Assembly: GCF_003363155.1 (NCBI RefSeq)
Contig: NZ_QRBE01000002.1
Location: 143,795-207,794 of the forward strand
Source: Dyella monticola
GTDB taxonomy: Bacteria > Pseudomonadota > Gammaproteobacteria > Xanthomonadales > Rhodanobacteraceae
Length of the DNA stretch: 64,000 bases
Direction of reading: 5' to 3'
The position numbers were made by a program, and so were the translations under genes. Numbering within the stretch: position 1 is the stretch's first letter; the number at the start of each line of letters is the position of its first letter. The notes beneath the pieces are model-generated. The model made no database searches and was not told where the DNA came from. It saw nothing but the letters and a program-made list of their open reading frames with translations. Positions 8,000-16,655 of the stretch are shown here, piece after piece.

Positions 8000-8989
8000 A
8001 TGAATGCAGTAGCAGCTTTTCCTATGCCACACCCGCTTGAGCAGCTTTTTCGCCCCACCGTTGCAACGAACCCCATTGAGCGCCTTGCAGACGCCATTAA
8101 TTCTGCGCTTGATGTTGGGTACCGTGGTCTTGGCATCTTCGGTTTTGCTCGTTTTGGAAAATCCGAAGCCGTGCAATATCTGATGCATCACCCTGAATGG
8201 ATGGGGGATCGCAGAGCCGCGTTTTTCCGCATGGATGCGCCTGATGGGCATAAGCGCTCGGACACCACCTTCTTCAAAATGTGTATGGCACTTCTGGGGG
8301 TTCGCATTCCTGCGCGCGCAACCCAAGTCGAGTTAGGTGCGATGGTAGCGGGCCGACTGATCGAGATCTGCCAGAACGCCGGAACACGGCTGATTGTGCT
8401 TTTTATTGACGAAGCGCAGCGTCTGGTACCAACCGACTACGAGAACCTGGTCTCCTTGGACAACAGGATGACACAAGCTGGCTATTACCTGTTTATTGCC
8501 TTTGTGCATCAGCGCGACATCACAGGTTTTACGAACGAAACCATTGCGAGCAACGATCACCCACCTCATGTTGTTGGAAGGTTTCTTATCCGCAAGCACG
8601 AATTCACCGGGCTTTGTGATACTGAGGAGGCTGCGTACGTTTTGTCTCGTTACGACGAGGGCACGGAATGGCCGCCAGGCTCTGCCATCAGCTTCACTCA
8701 ACACTATGCATGCCAGGCCTTTGCAAACGGCTTTCGCATGTCTCAGTACGCCACTCGCTTGTGGGCGATGGCCTCCAATCTTCGTACAGAAGCACGCTTA
8801 CCTCCAAACTGGACATGGCCCATGAAAACGTTCGAGGCCACCGTCGTGTATCTGCTTACGGTGATTGTGCCACGCACGCCTTCATTCGAAAGCTTTACAG
8901 ATCAGGATCTCGCTGAAGCACTCCATGCGTCGGGTCTGGTCGAGCTCGAGTTGTCACGCCACACCTACAAGCCCAAGGGGGACCAATGA
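8000..8989 (+). CDS. AAA+ ATPase of the TniB/TnsC type
   Basis: A 329-residue transposition regulator. Walker A is at residues 48-56 (GFARFGKSE) and Walker B at 131-140 (LIVLFIDEAQ). Proteins of this family form ATP-dependent filaments on target DNA and connect the target-selecting TniQ/TnsD protein to the transposase. The length is near that of TniB rather than the longer Tn7 TnsC. It starts three bases after the transposase stop with an AAGGA ribosome binding site, and its last codon overlaps the TniQ start (ATGA), so the operon is tightly coupled. Confidence 0.87.
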   Translation: MNAVAAFPMPHPLEQLFRPTVATNPIERLADAINSALDVGYRGLGIFGFARFGKSEAVQYLMHHPEWMGDRRAAFFRMDAPDGHKRSDTTFFKMCMALLGVRIPARATQVELGAMVAGRLIEICQNAGTRLIVLFIDEAQRLVPTDYENLVSLDNRMTQAGYYLFIAFVHQRDITGFTNETIASNDHPPHVVGRFLIRKHEFTGLCDTEEAAYVLSRYDEGTEWPPGSAISFTQHYACQAFANGFRMSQYATRLWAMASNLRTEARLPPNWTWPMKTFEATVVYLLTVIVPRTPSFESFTDQDLAEALHASGLVELELSRHTYKPKGDQ

Positions 8990-10326
8990 ACGCTCTTCCG
9001 AAGTTTTCAGACAGTGACAAATATGTTCCTCGGCGCTTGCTTGGCGAAAACTGGGCCAACTACGCAGGTAGCTCACGTTTCGGTGTTTTTTGGCGTGCTG
9101 CACGACTCAATCACTTAGCCAAGAGCGAACTCCGTTCTGCATTGGGCGTTACCCTTCGCCTAAATGAAAACCCATTCGAAAAGCTCACTCATACAGAGGC
9201 GGCATCGGATAGGTTGCTAAGCTTGTCGGCGGATGGCGCGCTGGACCCTACCTATTGGCCGCTGGAGTACTGGTGGCCGTTTGGTGGTCCCATCCCTTGG
9301 GACGTGATGCCCTGGCACTTTCGTATCTGTCCGGTATGTGCCCGCCACTGCTATCACTCCATGCTTTTTCAAGCACCGGGTGTTCATCACTGCCCGTGGC
9401 ATCGCGTTGCGCTAATCGACGCATGCCCCCGTTGTGATCGCCCGCTGCTCAGCGGAACGAGCGAGGGTGTGCCGTTAGGGGCGTGTTCCTGCGGGCACGA
9501 TCTGGTTGACTATGTCGCTACGATAGAGGGCGATATCGCGACGTTGCCTGCCAAACGTCGCGTTATTGAGGGTTATGGCATCTGGGCGGCGGCGAGCCGA
9601 CGCATCAACTACCTTGTTCCACCGACGCGGTGGGATGCTCTTGGACGCCACGCACTCGATGCGCTCACTGTGTCGCCTCCCGACGTGCTGCTACCGGCGC
9701 AGCATGAGGGGTGCAGCCCATACAATGATCAGCTGTTTATCGAGCGCATATCTTTAGAGCGATCCATCCGTTATGACCGATGCCGCCTTAGCCCGAATAG
9801 CGGCTTACTGTCCTTAAGGCCCTCGGTCGTATCTTTGCCATCACCTTGGAAGGATCCGTTGGTGCATATTGGGAGCGAATTGGCGCGGATGCTGCAGCCA
9901 ACCGGCTTAAAACGATTGGCTTCCGACCAAAACGCACGGCATGCCACGCGCCAAATCTCGCTATTTCCTGGAATCAACGGTGTGTATCTCCATACGGAGG
10001 CTGTAGATCCAGTCACGCTTCATGTGCTGAGTGGCCTTGCGTCGGCCATGTATTCCGATAAAAAGACTGGCAAGGGAGATACCCTGGCAGCGCGGGTGCA
10101 GGCCCACTCCCTCGGGCAAGCGTTGTTGCAGCGTACTATCCAGCGAGTACTTTCTCGGGGATATGCCGATGGGGTTCGAGTGACCCTTGGCCGGTACGCT
10201 CCAGAATTGTATGACCAACGTAAGACCAGGCCTAAAACGCGTTGTCCGTGGACGGTTATCTGCCTACCACCGGAGCGGATGCCATCAGCAAGGATCGCCT
10301 GGACGCTTCAACCAGGCACCTACTAA
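8986..10326 (+). CDS. TniQ/TnsD-family target-selection protein
   Basis: A 446-residue TniQ-family protein. The N-terminal half carries the zinc-binding signature: C115-x2-C118 (CPVC), then HHCPWHR at 134-140 and C147-x2-C150 (CPRC), with a further CSCG a few residues on. TniQ/TnsD proteins recognise the target, or adapt to a separate targeting module, and recruit the ATPase. The C-terminal half (about residues 200-446) has no recognisable motif and may hold the site-specific DNA-binding part. No CRISPR array or Cas gene occurs in the window, so RNA-guided targeting is not supported. A strong terminator follows 24 bp after the stop. Confidence 0.87.
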   Translation: MNALPKFSDSDKYVPRRLLGENWANYAGSSRFGVFWRAARLNHLAKSELRSALGVTLRLNENPFEKLTHTEAASDRLLSLSADGALDPTYWPLEYWWPFGGPIPWDVMPWHFRICPVCARHCYHSMLFQAPGVHHCPWHRVALIDACPRCDRPLLSGTSEGVPLGACSCGHDLVDYVATIEGDIATLPAKRRVIEGYGIWAAASRRINYLVPPTRWDALGRHALDALTVSPPDVLLPAQHEGCSPYNDQLFIERISLERSIRYDRCRLSPNSGLLSLRPSVVSLPSPWKDPLVHIGSELARMLQPTGLKRLASDQNARHATRQISLFPGINGVYLHTEAVDPVTLHVLSGLASAMYSDKKTGKGDTLAARVQAHSLGQALLQRTIQRVLSRGYADGVRVTLGRYAPELYDQRKTRPKTRCPWTVICLPPERMPSARIAWTLQPGTY

Positions 10327-10349
10327 CTCTTTATTTAGCAGCAATCTTC

Positions 10350-10384
10350 AAAGCCGAGGCAATCATGCCTCGGCTTTCTTTTCG
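10350..10384 (+). terminator. Intrinsic terminator of the transposition operon
   Basis: A perfect 12-bp stem (AAAGCCGAGGCA / TGCCTCGGCTTT) with a four-base loop ATCA is followed by CTTTT. It lies 24 bp after the TniQ stop and is the clearest rho-independent terminator in the window. Confidence 0.92.
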
Positions 10385-10609
10385 ATTCGTAGACCCATTG
10401 CCGCAAGCATTGAACTGAACATCAGTGACCGAATCACCCCATACTTGTTTGCGGCGCGATTGAAACCAAGCACAATTTTCAACGTTTGTCCGAACGGAGG
10501 CACAGTTTTCCGCTGAGAAAGGCGCATATACGGCGACTTGGCTGCCAAGACCCTGCAGCTAAATCAATCACTTAAAAAGTCATGAAATTCCGTGGCAGAC
10601 AGACAATGA

Positions 10610-11771
10610 TCTTCCGGTGCAGGCGAACAGAAATCCGATCCCGACCTTCCCTTCACCATCACGCCGGTGGCGAGCTTCGATCTGCCTTGGCGCATCGCGT
10701 TTCTGCCCGATGGTCGCATGCTTGTGACCGAGAAGGTCGGCCGCGTCGATCTGGTTGCTCCGCAGGGCGCCAAGACCGAAATCGCGGGCGTCCCGCCCTG
10801 CTATGTTGAAGGTCAGGACGGCATGCTGGGTGTCTTCCTTTCGCCGCATTACGTCACTGACCACAATGTGTATCTCACCTATGTCGCGCCGGGTAAACTA
10901 TGGCGGCGGCGTGGCGCTGGGTCGGGGGCGGCTGGTGCTGGATGGCAAGCAGCCGCGATTGGACGGCTTTCAGGTGTTGTGGCAGCAGATGCCTACCGAC
11001 AAGGGCGGCCAGCCCGGCGGTCAGATCGCCTTCTCACCAGATGGTAAGTACCTTTTCCTCACGCTTGGGGACCGCCAGCGCTTCACTCCCGCGCAGGATC
11101 CCAGCCAACCGGTAGGCAAGATTCTGCGGCTGACGCTGGATGGCAAACCCGCTCCGGGCAATCCATGGGCAGGCAAAGTTGGCGCTCGCACCATTCCGCT
11201 GATTGATCCGGCAGCCGATACCGAGAAAGCCAAGACGGCGCCGGTAGTCAGCACTTATACATTCCCCGGGCCCAACCTGACGCCGGCCGAAACCTGGACC
11301 ACCGGCCACCGCACACCTTATGGCCTCGCCTTTGCTCCCGATGGCCGTCTGTGGGAACTCGAGCACGGCCCGCGCGGTGGCGACAAACTGAACCTGATCC
11401 AGCGTGGCAAGAACTACGGTTGGCCGCTGGTCTCCTACGGCATCAACTATGACGGCGTACCCATTCCAAACCCTGATACGCGGCCCGATCTCGCCAAGCC
11501 AGTGATCTATTGGGTGCCGGTGATCGCGCCGGGCAATCTCATGTTCTACAAGGGCAACACGTTCCCGCATTGGAATGGCAGCGCCTTGCTCAGCGGCCTT
11601 GTCAGCGAGTCCATCGTTCGCGTCGAGTTTGACCACAAGGGTGGCGCCACCGCGGTGCAGCGCTGGAGCATCGGCAAACGCGTCCGCGATATCGAAGAGA
11701 CGCCGGATGGCTCGCTCTGGATGCTGCAAGACGCCGAATCCGGCGGCCTGTTCCACCTCACCCCGAAATAA
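10610..11771 (+). pseudogene. PQQ-dependent sugar (sorbosone-type) dehydrogenase, truncated and frameshifted
   Basis: The gene encodes most of a soluble aldose/sorbosone dehydrogenase beta-propeller: PWRIAFLPDGRMLVTEK, later LTLGDRQRF, then FAPDGRLWELEHGPRGGDKL and GKNYGWPLVSYGINYDG near the end, stop at 11769-11771. The signal peptide and start are missing: the frame meets a stop at 10607, just where the transposition module should end. A second lesion shifts the frame at about 10890-10900, between YLTYVAPG and NYGGGVALG. It is therefore a 5'-truncated, frameshifted pseudogene, most simply explained by insertion of, or deletion next to, the element. Confidence 0.85.
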
Positions 11772-12017
11772 TTCGACGCATCAGCTGCCGCTTCGGGCAC
11801 ACACATCCATTGCGCGGATCGAGCTTAGGTGGCTTTGTAGCGGCGTGATGATTTCAGTGCGCCGTTCGATGCCGCCTCTGCTTTATTTTCTCAAAAAGGC
11901 TGGCAAGGGGATGCAGCCCCCTCGAAGATATCCGCACGCCAAGCATGGGCAACAACGAACCGCGAGAGCGACTATCGTTGCCAGCTGCGGCCTCTTCACA
12001 TGCCGGAGGAGCAAGCC
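11772..12017. other. Intergenic region upstream of the first AraC gene
   Basis: 246 bp with no gene and no copy of the 53-bp operator repeat seen at 13083 and 14293. It ends in a good ribosome binding site (GGAGGAGC, 12004-12011) for the AraC gene at 12018. No clear promoter could be assigned by eye. Confidence 0.6.
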
Positions 12018-13016
12018 ATGTTGTCTGAGCACTCCGATGTCCTGTCCCAGGTACTCAAGCTGATACGCCTTCGCGGCGATCGCGTTTTCCATGGCGAACT
12101 AGGCAGCGCTACCGAAGTGAATTTCCCTCCGGGGCCGGCTACCTTCCTGCATCTGCGCAGCGGGGAGCTGTCGGTGTCCCTCCCCCATGAGGCCCCGGTA
12201 TTGCTGCGCCCCGGCGATTTTGTTCTGTTGCCACATGCGGATGGATACACGATCCGAAGCGAGTCGAGCAGCAAGCCGCGTCAATGCTTCGAGGCGGCCA
12301 TAGACGTTAGCCCGAGCAGAAATGCCCAGACGTTTAGATGGGCAATGGACGATGGCACTGCGGGATCCTTTCTTGCAGGGTCGTTTTATTTTGATGGCGC
12401 GCCGTTACGCTCCTTGCTAACCGGGCTCCCCAGGCTTATTCATCTGACATGCGACAAAGTCAGCGAACCTGCCTGGTTGGCCGCCATCGCGCATTTTCTG
12501 GAGGTGGAATCGCGCAGCGCCGGCCCGGGGTCATCGCTGATGATCTCGCGGCTCATCGATCTGCTGGTTATACGCACCTTGCGCATGTGGGTCAGCCGGC
12601 AAGGTAACCGTATCGGCTGGCTGTCAGGACTGAGCGATGAACGCGTGGGACGCGCGTTGAACGCGATGCATCGGGAGCCCTACCGTGCCTGGACGGTCGC
12701 CGCGCTCGCCCAAACGGCAATGATGTCGCGCTCGACGTTTTCCAATCGTTTTACGGCGGTCGTGGGGCTTTCACCATTGCGCTATCTGACACGTTGGCGA
12801 TTGACGATCGCCGCTGACCTGCTGCGCGCAGGGACGTTGAAAGTGACTGAGGTGGCGCGCGACGTGGGCTATGGTTCGGAAGCTGCCTTCAGTCGCGCCT
12901 TCAAGGAAGAGTTTGGCTATCCACCGCGCGATGCACATCGAATCGCACAGCCGAGTGTCTTTCTCGTGCGAAGTTCGGAACTCACTGACGATCCCTTTGG
13001 ACGTTCATTGAAGTGA
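12018..13016 (+). CDS. AraC-family regulator with N-terminal cupin (first paralogue)
   Basis: A 332-residue regulator. The N-terminal cupin_6-type sensor (about residues 1-185) includes HLRSGELSVSLPHEAPVLL and RPGDFVLLPHADGYTI. The C-terminal AraC DNA-binding domain (about 215-320) has WTVAALAQTAMMSRSTFSNR, LRYLTRWRLTIAADLL and VARDVGYGSEAAFSRAFKEE. ATG 12018 is preferred over ATG 12000 because the GGAGGA ribosome binding site lies between them and because the start then aligns with the paralogue at 14485. It is followed by a hydrolase gene whose promoter carries the 53-bp repeat, making that hydrolase the probable target. Confidence 0.9.
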   Translation: MLSEHSDVLSQVLKLIRLRGDRVFHGELGSATEVNFPPGPATFLHLRSGELSVSLPHEAPVLLRPGDFVLLPHADGYTIRSESSSKPRQCFEAAIDVSPSRNAQTFRWAMDDGTAGSFLAGSFYFDGAPLRSLLTGLPRLIHLTCDKVSEPAWLAAIAHFLEVESRSAGPGSSLMISRLIDLLVIRTLRMWVSRQGNRIGWLSGLSDERVGRALNAMHREPYRAWTVAALAQTAMMSRSTFSNRFTAVVGLSPLRYLTRWRLTIAADLLRAGTLKVTEVARDVGYGSEAAFSRAFKEEFGYPPRDAHRIAQPSVFLVRSSELTDDPFGRSLK

Positions 13017-13082
13017 GTTGAGTCGGCCCTCGAATCGCGCCGATCAGCATCGTGGTTCCGAATCCACGAAACATACGATGGA

Positions 13083-13135
13083 TCATGCAAACGGGACACC
13101 AGGTTATGGTGAGTCCCCGATGCGCTCCCTAGAGT
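13083..13135 (+). promoter_or_regulatory. Candidate AraC operator/promoter, copy 1
   Basis: This 53-bp segment (TCATGCAAACG at its start, TCCCTAGAGT at its end) matches the segment at 14293-14345 at 43 of 53 positions. The surrounding DNA is not conserved. It lies 120 bp upstream of the hydrolase start, and the other copy lies upstream of the second AraC gene. Conservation of a non-coding block at two genes next to two AraC paralogues suggests a common regulator site. Confidence 0.6.
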
Positions 13136-13256
13136 TGGCAGCCAAAGCCCTCCCCCATCCATGGAACGCGGAAGTGGCGGCGTACCTGCGGCTTTTTAAA
13201 AGCCAGATTCCAACTCACGGCATCGGCACCGATGCCTCTATAAGGAAGCTCCACAG

Positions 13257-14045
13257 ATGAAACTCCCACTTGCTGCCCTTCTCACGTCAGCCATGGCTTT
13301 CGGTACCAGCGCCATGGCTGCGGAGAAGCCGCCCATTGTCCTGGTCCACGGTGCTTTCGAAGACGCCCAGATATGGGGCCATGTCACCGCCAAACTTCAA
13401 GCGGATGGCTATAAGGTTGTCGCGGTCGATCTGCCCGGCCGACCGGGTGCACCCGCTGCACCGGACAAGGTCAGCCTCGACCTTTATCGCGACACCGTCG
13501 TGAATGCGCTGGACAAATTCCATCATCCTGCCGTGCTGGTGGGGCACAGCTTCGGTGGCATCGTCATCGCCGACGCCGCGGAAAAGACGCCGAACAAGAT
13601 CAAGACCCTGGTCTTTGTCGCAGCCTATCTGCCGCAAGACGGCGACTCGCTCGTGTCGATGGCCAACAAGGACGCAGACGCCAAAATCGGCCCGCACCTG
13701 CAGAACGACAAGGCAAAGGGCCTTGCTTCCATCGACTATTCGGCGCGCGCCGATCTGTTTGCCAATGGTGGTCCTGCAGAGCTGCGCAAGGTGATCCCGG
13801 ATCTGATTCTGGACGAGCCCGTGGGCCCGCTGGCCACTCCCGTGCACGTGACGGCCGCCAACTTCGGCAAGGTCGACAAGGTCTATATCCATACGGCGAT
13901 GGATCAGGTCATCAGCCCGTCATTCCAGGCCAAGATGGTTGCGGCTACGCCGGTGCGGGCCGAGTACACCCTGCCGACAGGTCATACGCCATTCCTTACC
14001 GACCCGGACGGTTTGGCGAAGGCGATCGAGGCGGCTGCAAAATAA
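13257..14045 (+). CDS. Secreted alpha/beta hydrolase
   Basis: A 262-residue alpha/beta hydrolase with a cleavable signal peptide (MKLPLAALLTSAMAFGTSAMA). Family motifs: oxyanion region VLVHGAF, nucleophile elbow GHSFGG with Ser98, probable acid Asp216 (TAMDQVIS) and base His243 (PTGHTPFL). The family includes EstC- and salicylate-esterase-like periplasmic esterases; the substrate cannot be read from the sequence. It follows the first AraC gene with the 53-bp repeat in between, and is closed by an intrinsic terminator at 14161-14190. This arrangement, regulator then secreted esterase, suggests substrate-induced expression. Confidence 0.88.
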   Translation: MKLPLAALLTSAMAFGTSAMAAEKPPIVLVHGAFEDAQIWGHVTAKLQADGYKVVAVDLPGRPGAPAAPDKVSLDLYRDTVVNALDKFHHPAVLVGHSFGGIVIADAAEKTPNKIKTLVFVAAYLPQDGDSLVSMANKDADAKIGPHLQNDKAKGLASIDYSARADLFANGGPAELRKVIPDLILDEPVGPLATPVHVTAANFGKVDKVYIHTAMDQVISPSFQAKMVAATPVRAEYTLPTGHTPFLTDPDGLAKAIEAAAK

Positions 14046-14160
14046 ACGGCATAGCGTCGCCACGCTTCATCGAAGCGAACGGCTGAATTGCTCGATGGCT
14101 GGATCGCTCTGGCGAGCCTTGTTCGTCACCCAGTCCTTATCCATGCCTGCATAGAAACGA

Positions 14161-14190
14161 AAAAGCCGCTCTCGATCGAGGGCGGCTTTT
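14161..14190 (+). terminator. Intrinsic terminator after the hydrolase
   Basis: AAAAGCCGC pairs with GCGGCTTTT around a 12-base internal segment (itself partly self-complementary, CTCGATCGAG), followed by one more T. It lies 115 bp after the hydrolase stop. Confidence 0.8.
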
Positions 14191-14292
14191 TCATGCATGC
14201 GCAAGGTCAAGATCGAGCCGGCATGACGTGCCGCAAGGGATTTCCTCGGCATTTCGGCTTTCGGCGCTGACAAGGGTCGACCCTACGATAGG

Positions 14293-14345
14293 TCATGCAA
14301 ACGAGACGCCACGATATGGTCAGTCTCCGACGTCTTCCCTAGAGT
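14293..14345 (+). promoter_or_regulatory. Candidate AraC operator/promoter, copy 2
   Basis: The second copy of the 53-bp repeat (see 13083-13135) lies 139 bp before the start of the second AraC gene. If an AraC paralogue binds here, the second AraC gene is autoregulated or cross-regulated by the first. Confidence 0.6.
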
Positions 14346-14484
14346 GCTCGGCCAGATTCCTCACATCTCGTGGAGGAAAATTGTCGTCATCGAATCTTCG
14401 AACGTGCACCGACCTGGGAAAAGATTGAACCATCGACGTCTTGCGACCGATGCCGCATCCGTCGAGGAGATGGAGAAACAACGC

Positions 14485-15456
14485 GTGCCATCCCACCGGG
14501 GTGATGCATTGTCGCAGGTACTCAAGCTGGTTCGTCTTCGTGGCGACATCGTGTTCCACGGCGAGCTGGGCGCCAGTACCGAGGTGATCTTCCCACCAGG
14601 GCCGGCCGGCTTCCTGCATCTGCGTGACGGCGAAGCATTGATCTCGCAAAGAGAGGGTGAGCCGGTACTCCTGAAACCGGGCGACTTTGTTCTGCTGCTG
14701 CACACCGATGGCTATACGCTGCGTGATCGAGCTGGCGGTGACGTGCACCGCCGCATCGAGGCAAATGTGTCTTTCAACCCCTGCCAGGAAACGCGCACCG
14801 TACGCTGGGGCGGCAACCATGGCATCGTGGGATGCTTTCTCGCGGGGATATTCCATTTCAACGGTGAGCCATTGCGATCTTTGCTCACAGGGCTTCCTGG
14901 CCTCATTCATGTCAAACACGATAGCGATGACGTGCCGTCGTGGATGGCAACGCTCTCGCAGTTCCTGACCGACGAGTCGAGCAACATCGGTCCGGGCTCC
15001 TCCCTCATGATCTCCAGGCTCATCGACCTGCTGGTCATCCGCACCTTGCGCACATGGATCAACAGTCAGGGTAGTCGGCTCGGATGGCTGTTCGGACTAA
15101 GCGACGAACGTATCGGGCGGGCATTGAATGCGATGCATCTCGAGCCAGGCCGCGCGTGGACGGTGGCGTCGCTGGCAGGCACTGCGGCGATGTCGAGATC
15201 CATCTTTTCAAACCGATTCACCGCAGTGGTAGGTGTACCGCCGCTGCGCTACCTGACGCGATGGCGCTTGAGCATCGCGGCGGAGTGGTTGCACGCAGGC
15301 ACGTTCAAGGTATCGGAAGTCGCTCACAAAGCGGGGTATGGATCAGAAGCGGCCTTCAGCCGGGCATTCAAGGCACAGTTCGGTTACCCGCCGCGCGATA
15401 CGCGCCGTATGGCACCGGCCGAAATTTTTCGCATGCGAATGCCACAGACCGGTTAG
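14485..15456 (+). CDS. AraC-family regulator with N-terminal cupin (second paralogue)
   Basis: A 323-residue paralogue of the regulator at 12018, collinear throughout: cupin segment HLRDGEALISQREGEPVLLK and PGDFVLLLHTDGYTL, then AraC domain with WTVASLAGTAAMSRSIFSNR and VAHKAGYGSEAAFSRAFKAQ. The frame opens further upstream (14344) and contains ATG 14470. GTG 14485 has the better-spaced GGAG site and aligns exactly with the start of its paralogue. The duplication of the gene together with its presumed operator suggests a local tandem duplication that also gave rise to the two neighbouring alpha/beta hydrolases, though those are not close relatives. Confidence 0.88.
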   Translation: MPSHRGDALSQVLKLVRLRGDIVFHGELGASTEVIFPPGPAGFLHLRDGEALISQREGEPVLLKPGDFVLLLHTDGYTLRDRAGGDVHRRIEANVSFNPCQETRTVRWGGNHGIVGCFLAGIFHFNGEPLRSLLTGLPGLIHVKHDSDDVPSWMATLSQFLTDESSNIGPGSSLMISRLIDLLVIRTLRTWINSQGSRLGWLFGLSDERIGRALNAMHLEPGRAWTVASLAGTAAMSRSIFSNRFTAVVGVPPLRYLTRWRLSIAAEWLHAGTFKVSEVAHKAGYGSEAAFSRAFKAQFGYPPRDTRRMAPAEIFRMRMPQTG

Positions 15457-15576
15457 ATGGCTCTTCGAACCGGTGCTGATCGATAGCGCACCCGTTTATT
15501 AACCGACACCCGTATAGACGATTGCACCCATTGCGACGCCGATCCTTGGCACACCTTTCTGCATTACTGCCTGGTT

Positions 15577-16392
15577 TCAAACCCCTACAAACGCACACAG
15601 GTCGGCATGCAATTGCTCCGCATGCGTATACATCAGCCCATGTGGTGCGCCTTCATAGACCTTGAACGTGCAGTGGGGGATCAATGCAGCCGTTGGGGAA
15701 CCTGCCAGATCAATCGGGACGGATGCATCTTTGGTTCCGTGAATGAGCAGGGTCGGAACGTCGATTTTAGGGAGTTCTGCGCGAAAGTCCGTGCAGGTCA
15801 CGGCGCGGTTGCATTCGATCGCCACGGGCACCGACGTTTCCATCAGGAGTCTCGCGCCCCATTGCATCATCTGTTCCGATGTTTCAGGGATAAAAAAAGG
15901 CGGGGTATTGTCGACGATCCACTTGGGGAAATCGTTCTGCCAAAGGGCGCGAACCATTTCGAATTTCTCTTCAGGAACGCCTAGCGGGTTATCGGCCGTC
16001 TTCGTCAAATACGGCAACACAGGTGCAATGAGCGCGATGCGCTTGACCCTGCTGCTGCCGTGGCGCGTCAGATAGCGCACAATTTCCGAACCGCCCATCG
16101 AATGGCCGACCAGCGTCAACTCACGCAGATCAAGGGTATTGATGACATCGGCCAGGTCGTCGGCAAGCGTGTCGTAATCGTAGCCGGTGGGAGGGCAATC
16201 AGAGCGGCCGTGCCCTCGCCGATCGAAAGCCAAGCATCTCATCCTGTCGCCGAGCGCCGCGAACTGGTAGTCCCACATACGGCTCTGAAGCGCCCAGGAG
16301 TGCACAAAGAGTACTGGCGCCCCCTGCCCCCATTCACGCCAATATAAAGAGACTCCATCGCGCGTCGTGATCTGCGAACTCAGCGTGCTCAT
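15577..16392 (-). CDS. Alpha/beta hydrolase (non-haem chloroperoxidase-like)
   Basis: A 271-residue cytoplasmic alpha/beta hydrolase without signal peptide. Motifs: VLFVHSWALQSRMWDYQ (oxyanion region), FDRRGHGRSDCPPTGYDYDT, nucleophile elbow GHSMGG with Ser98, acid in HGTKDASVP (Asp222) and base in APHGLMYTH (His251). This pattern is typical of the bacterial cofactor-free haloperoxidase/perhydrolase and esterase family. It is transcribed towards the second AraC gene. A 9-bp-arm palindrome at 16453-16473, 60 bp upstream of its start, suggests control by a dimeric repressor not encoded here. Confidence 0.9.
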   Translation of the reverse strand: MSTLSSQITTRDGVSLYWREWGQGAPVLFVHSWALQSRMWDYQFAALGDRMRCLAFDRRGHGRSDCPPTGYDYDTLADDLADVINTLDLRELTLVGHSMGGSEIVRYLTRHGSSRVKRIALIAPVLPYLTKTADNPLGVPEEKFEMVRALWQNDFPKWIVDNTPPFFIPETSEQMMQWGARLLMETSVPVAIECNRAVTCTDFRAELPKIDVPTLLIHGTKDASVPIDLAGSPTAALIPHCTFKVYEGAPHGLMYTHAEQLHADLCAFVGV

Positions 16393-16452
16393 GCCCTCTC
16401 CCTACCGTCGTCTTAGAGCGGTTGTCCGGTTGGCGAGGAGACTAACAAGGCG

Positions 16453-16473
16453 TGCTGACAGGTTCTGTCAGCA
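16453..16473. promoter_or_regulatory. Palindromic operator upstream of the hydrolase
   Basis: A perfect inverted repeat with arms TGCTGACAG and CTGTCAGCA around GTT. It is 60 bp upstream of the minus-strand hydrolase start (16392). Spacing and symmetry resemble TetR-family operators; the regulator is not in the window. Confidence 0.5.
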
Positions 16474-16564
16474 GAGTGGGCGTTGAGCGCACGTCACGAT
16501 GAACCGCCGATGCCGTTCTATCCACCCGTCGCGAGCGCGGCCATGAAGGCCGCGCAGCATTGGA

Positions 16565-16642
16565 TCAACGAACCGACGCGATAAAGCTATCGAACGTTTT
16601 CTGAAACTCCAGCCATTGATCGAGCATGACGAAATGACGTGC
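16565..16642 (-). pseudogene. C-terminal remnant of another alpha/beta hydrolase
   Basis: On the minus strand, directly after the M1 peptidase stop, a frame reads ARHFVMLDQWLEFQK and then TFDSFIASVR before a TGA. The HFVMLDQ pattern followed by a final helix is the usual C-terminus of secreted alpha/beta hydrolases, containing the catalytic His. Only about 25 codons remain, with no start, so it is a relic. It may be the end of a hydrolase once co-transcribed with the peptidase. Confidence 0.5.
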
Positions 16643-16655
16643 CAATACCCTGCCC

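Larger units (their letters stand above)
5221..10609 (+). mobile_element. Tn7/Tn5053-like transposition module (boundaries uncertain)
   Basis: Four overlapping or adjacent genes encode a TnsA-like protein, a DDE transposase (TnsB/TniA type), an AAA+ ATPase (TnsC/TniB type) and TniQ/TnsD. The right boundary probably lies between the terminator at 10350-10384 and base 10609, where a 5'-truncated sugar dehydrogenase begins. A 10-mer CACARTTTTC occurs twice, 30 bp apart (10471 and 10501), in the manner of TnsB-binding repeats. No reciprocal repeat was found at the left side, so the left end is undefined and the element may be incomplete. Confidence 0.6.

Noticed and set aside
5221..10609. CRISPR-associated transposon
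   Set aside because: TniQ and transposition genes are present, but no Cas effector, crRNA array or tracr-like sequence was found.
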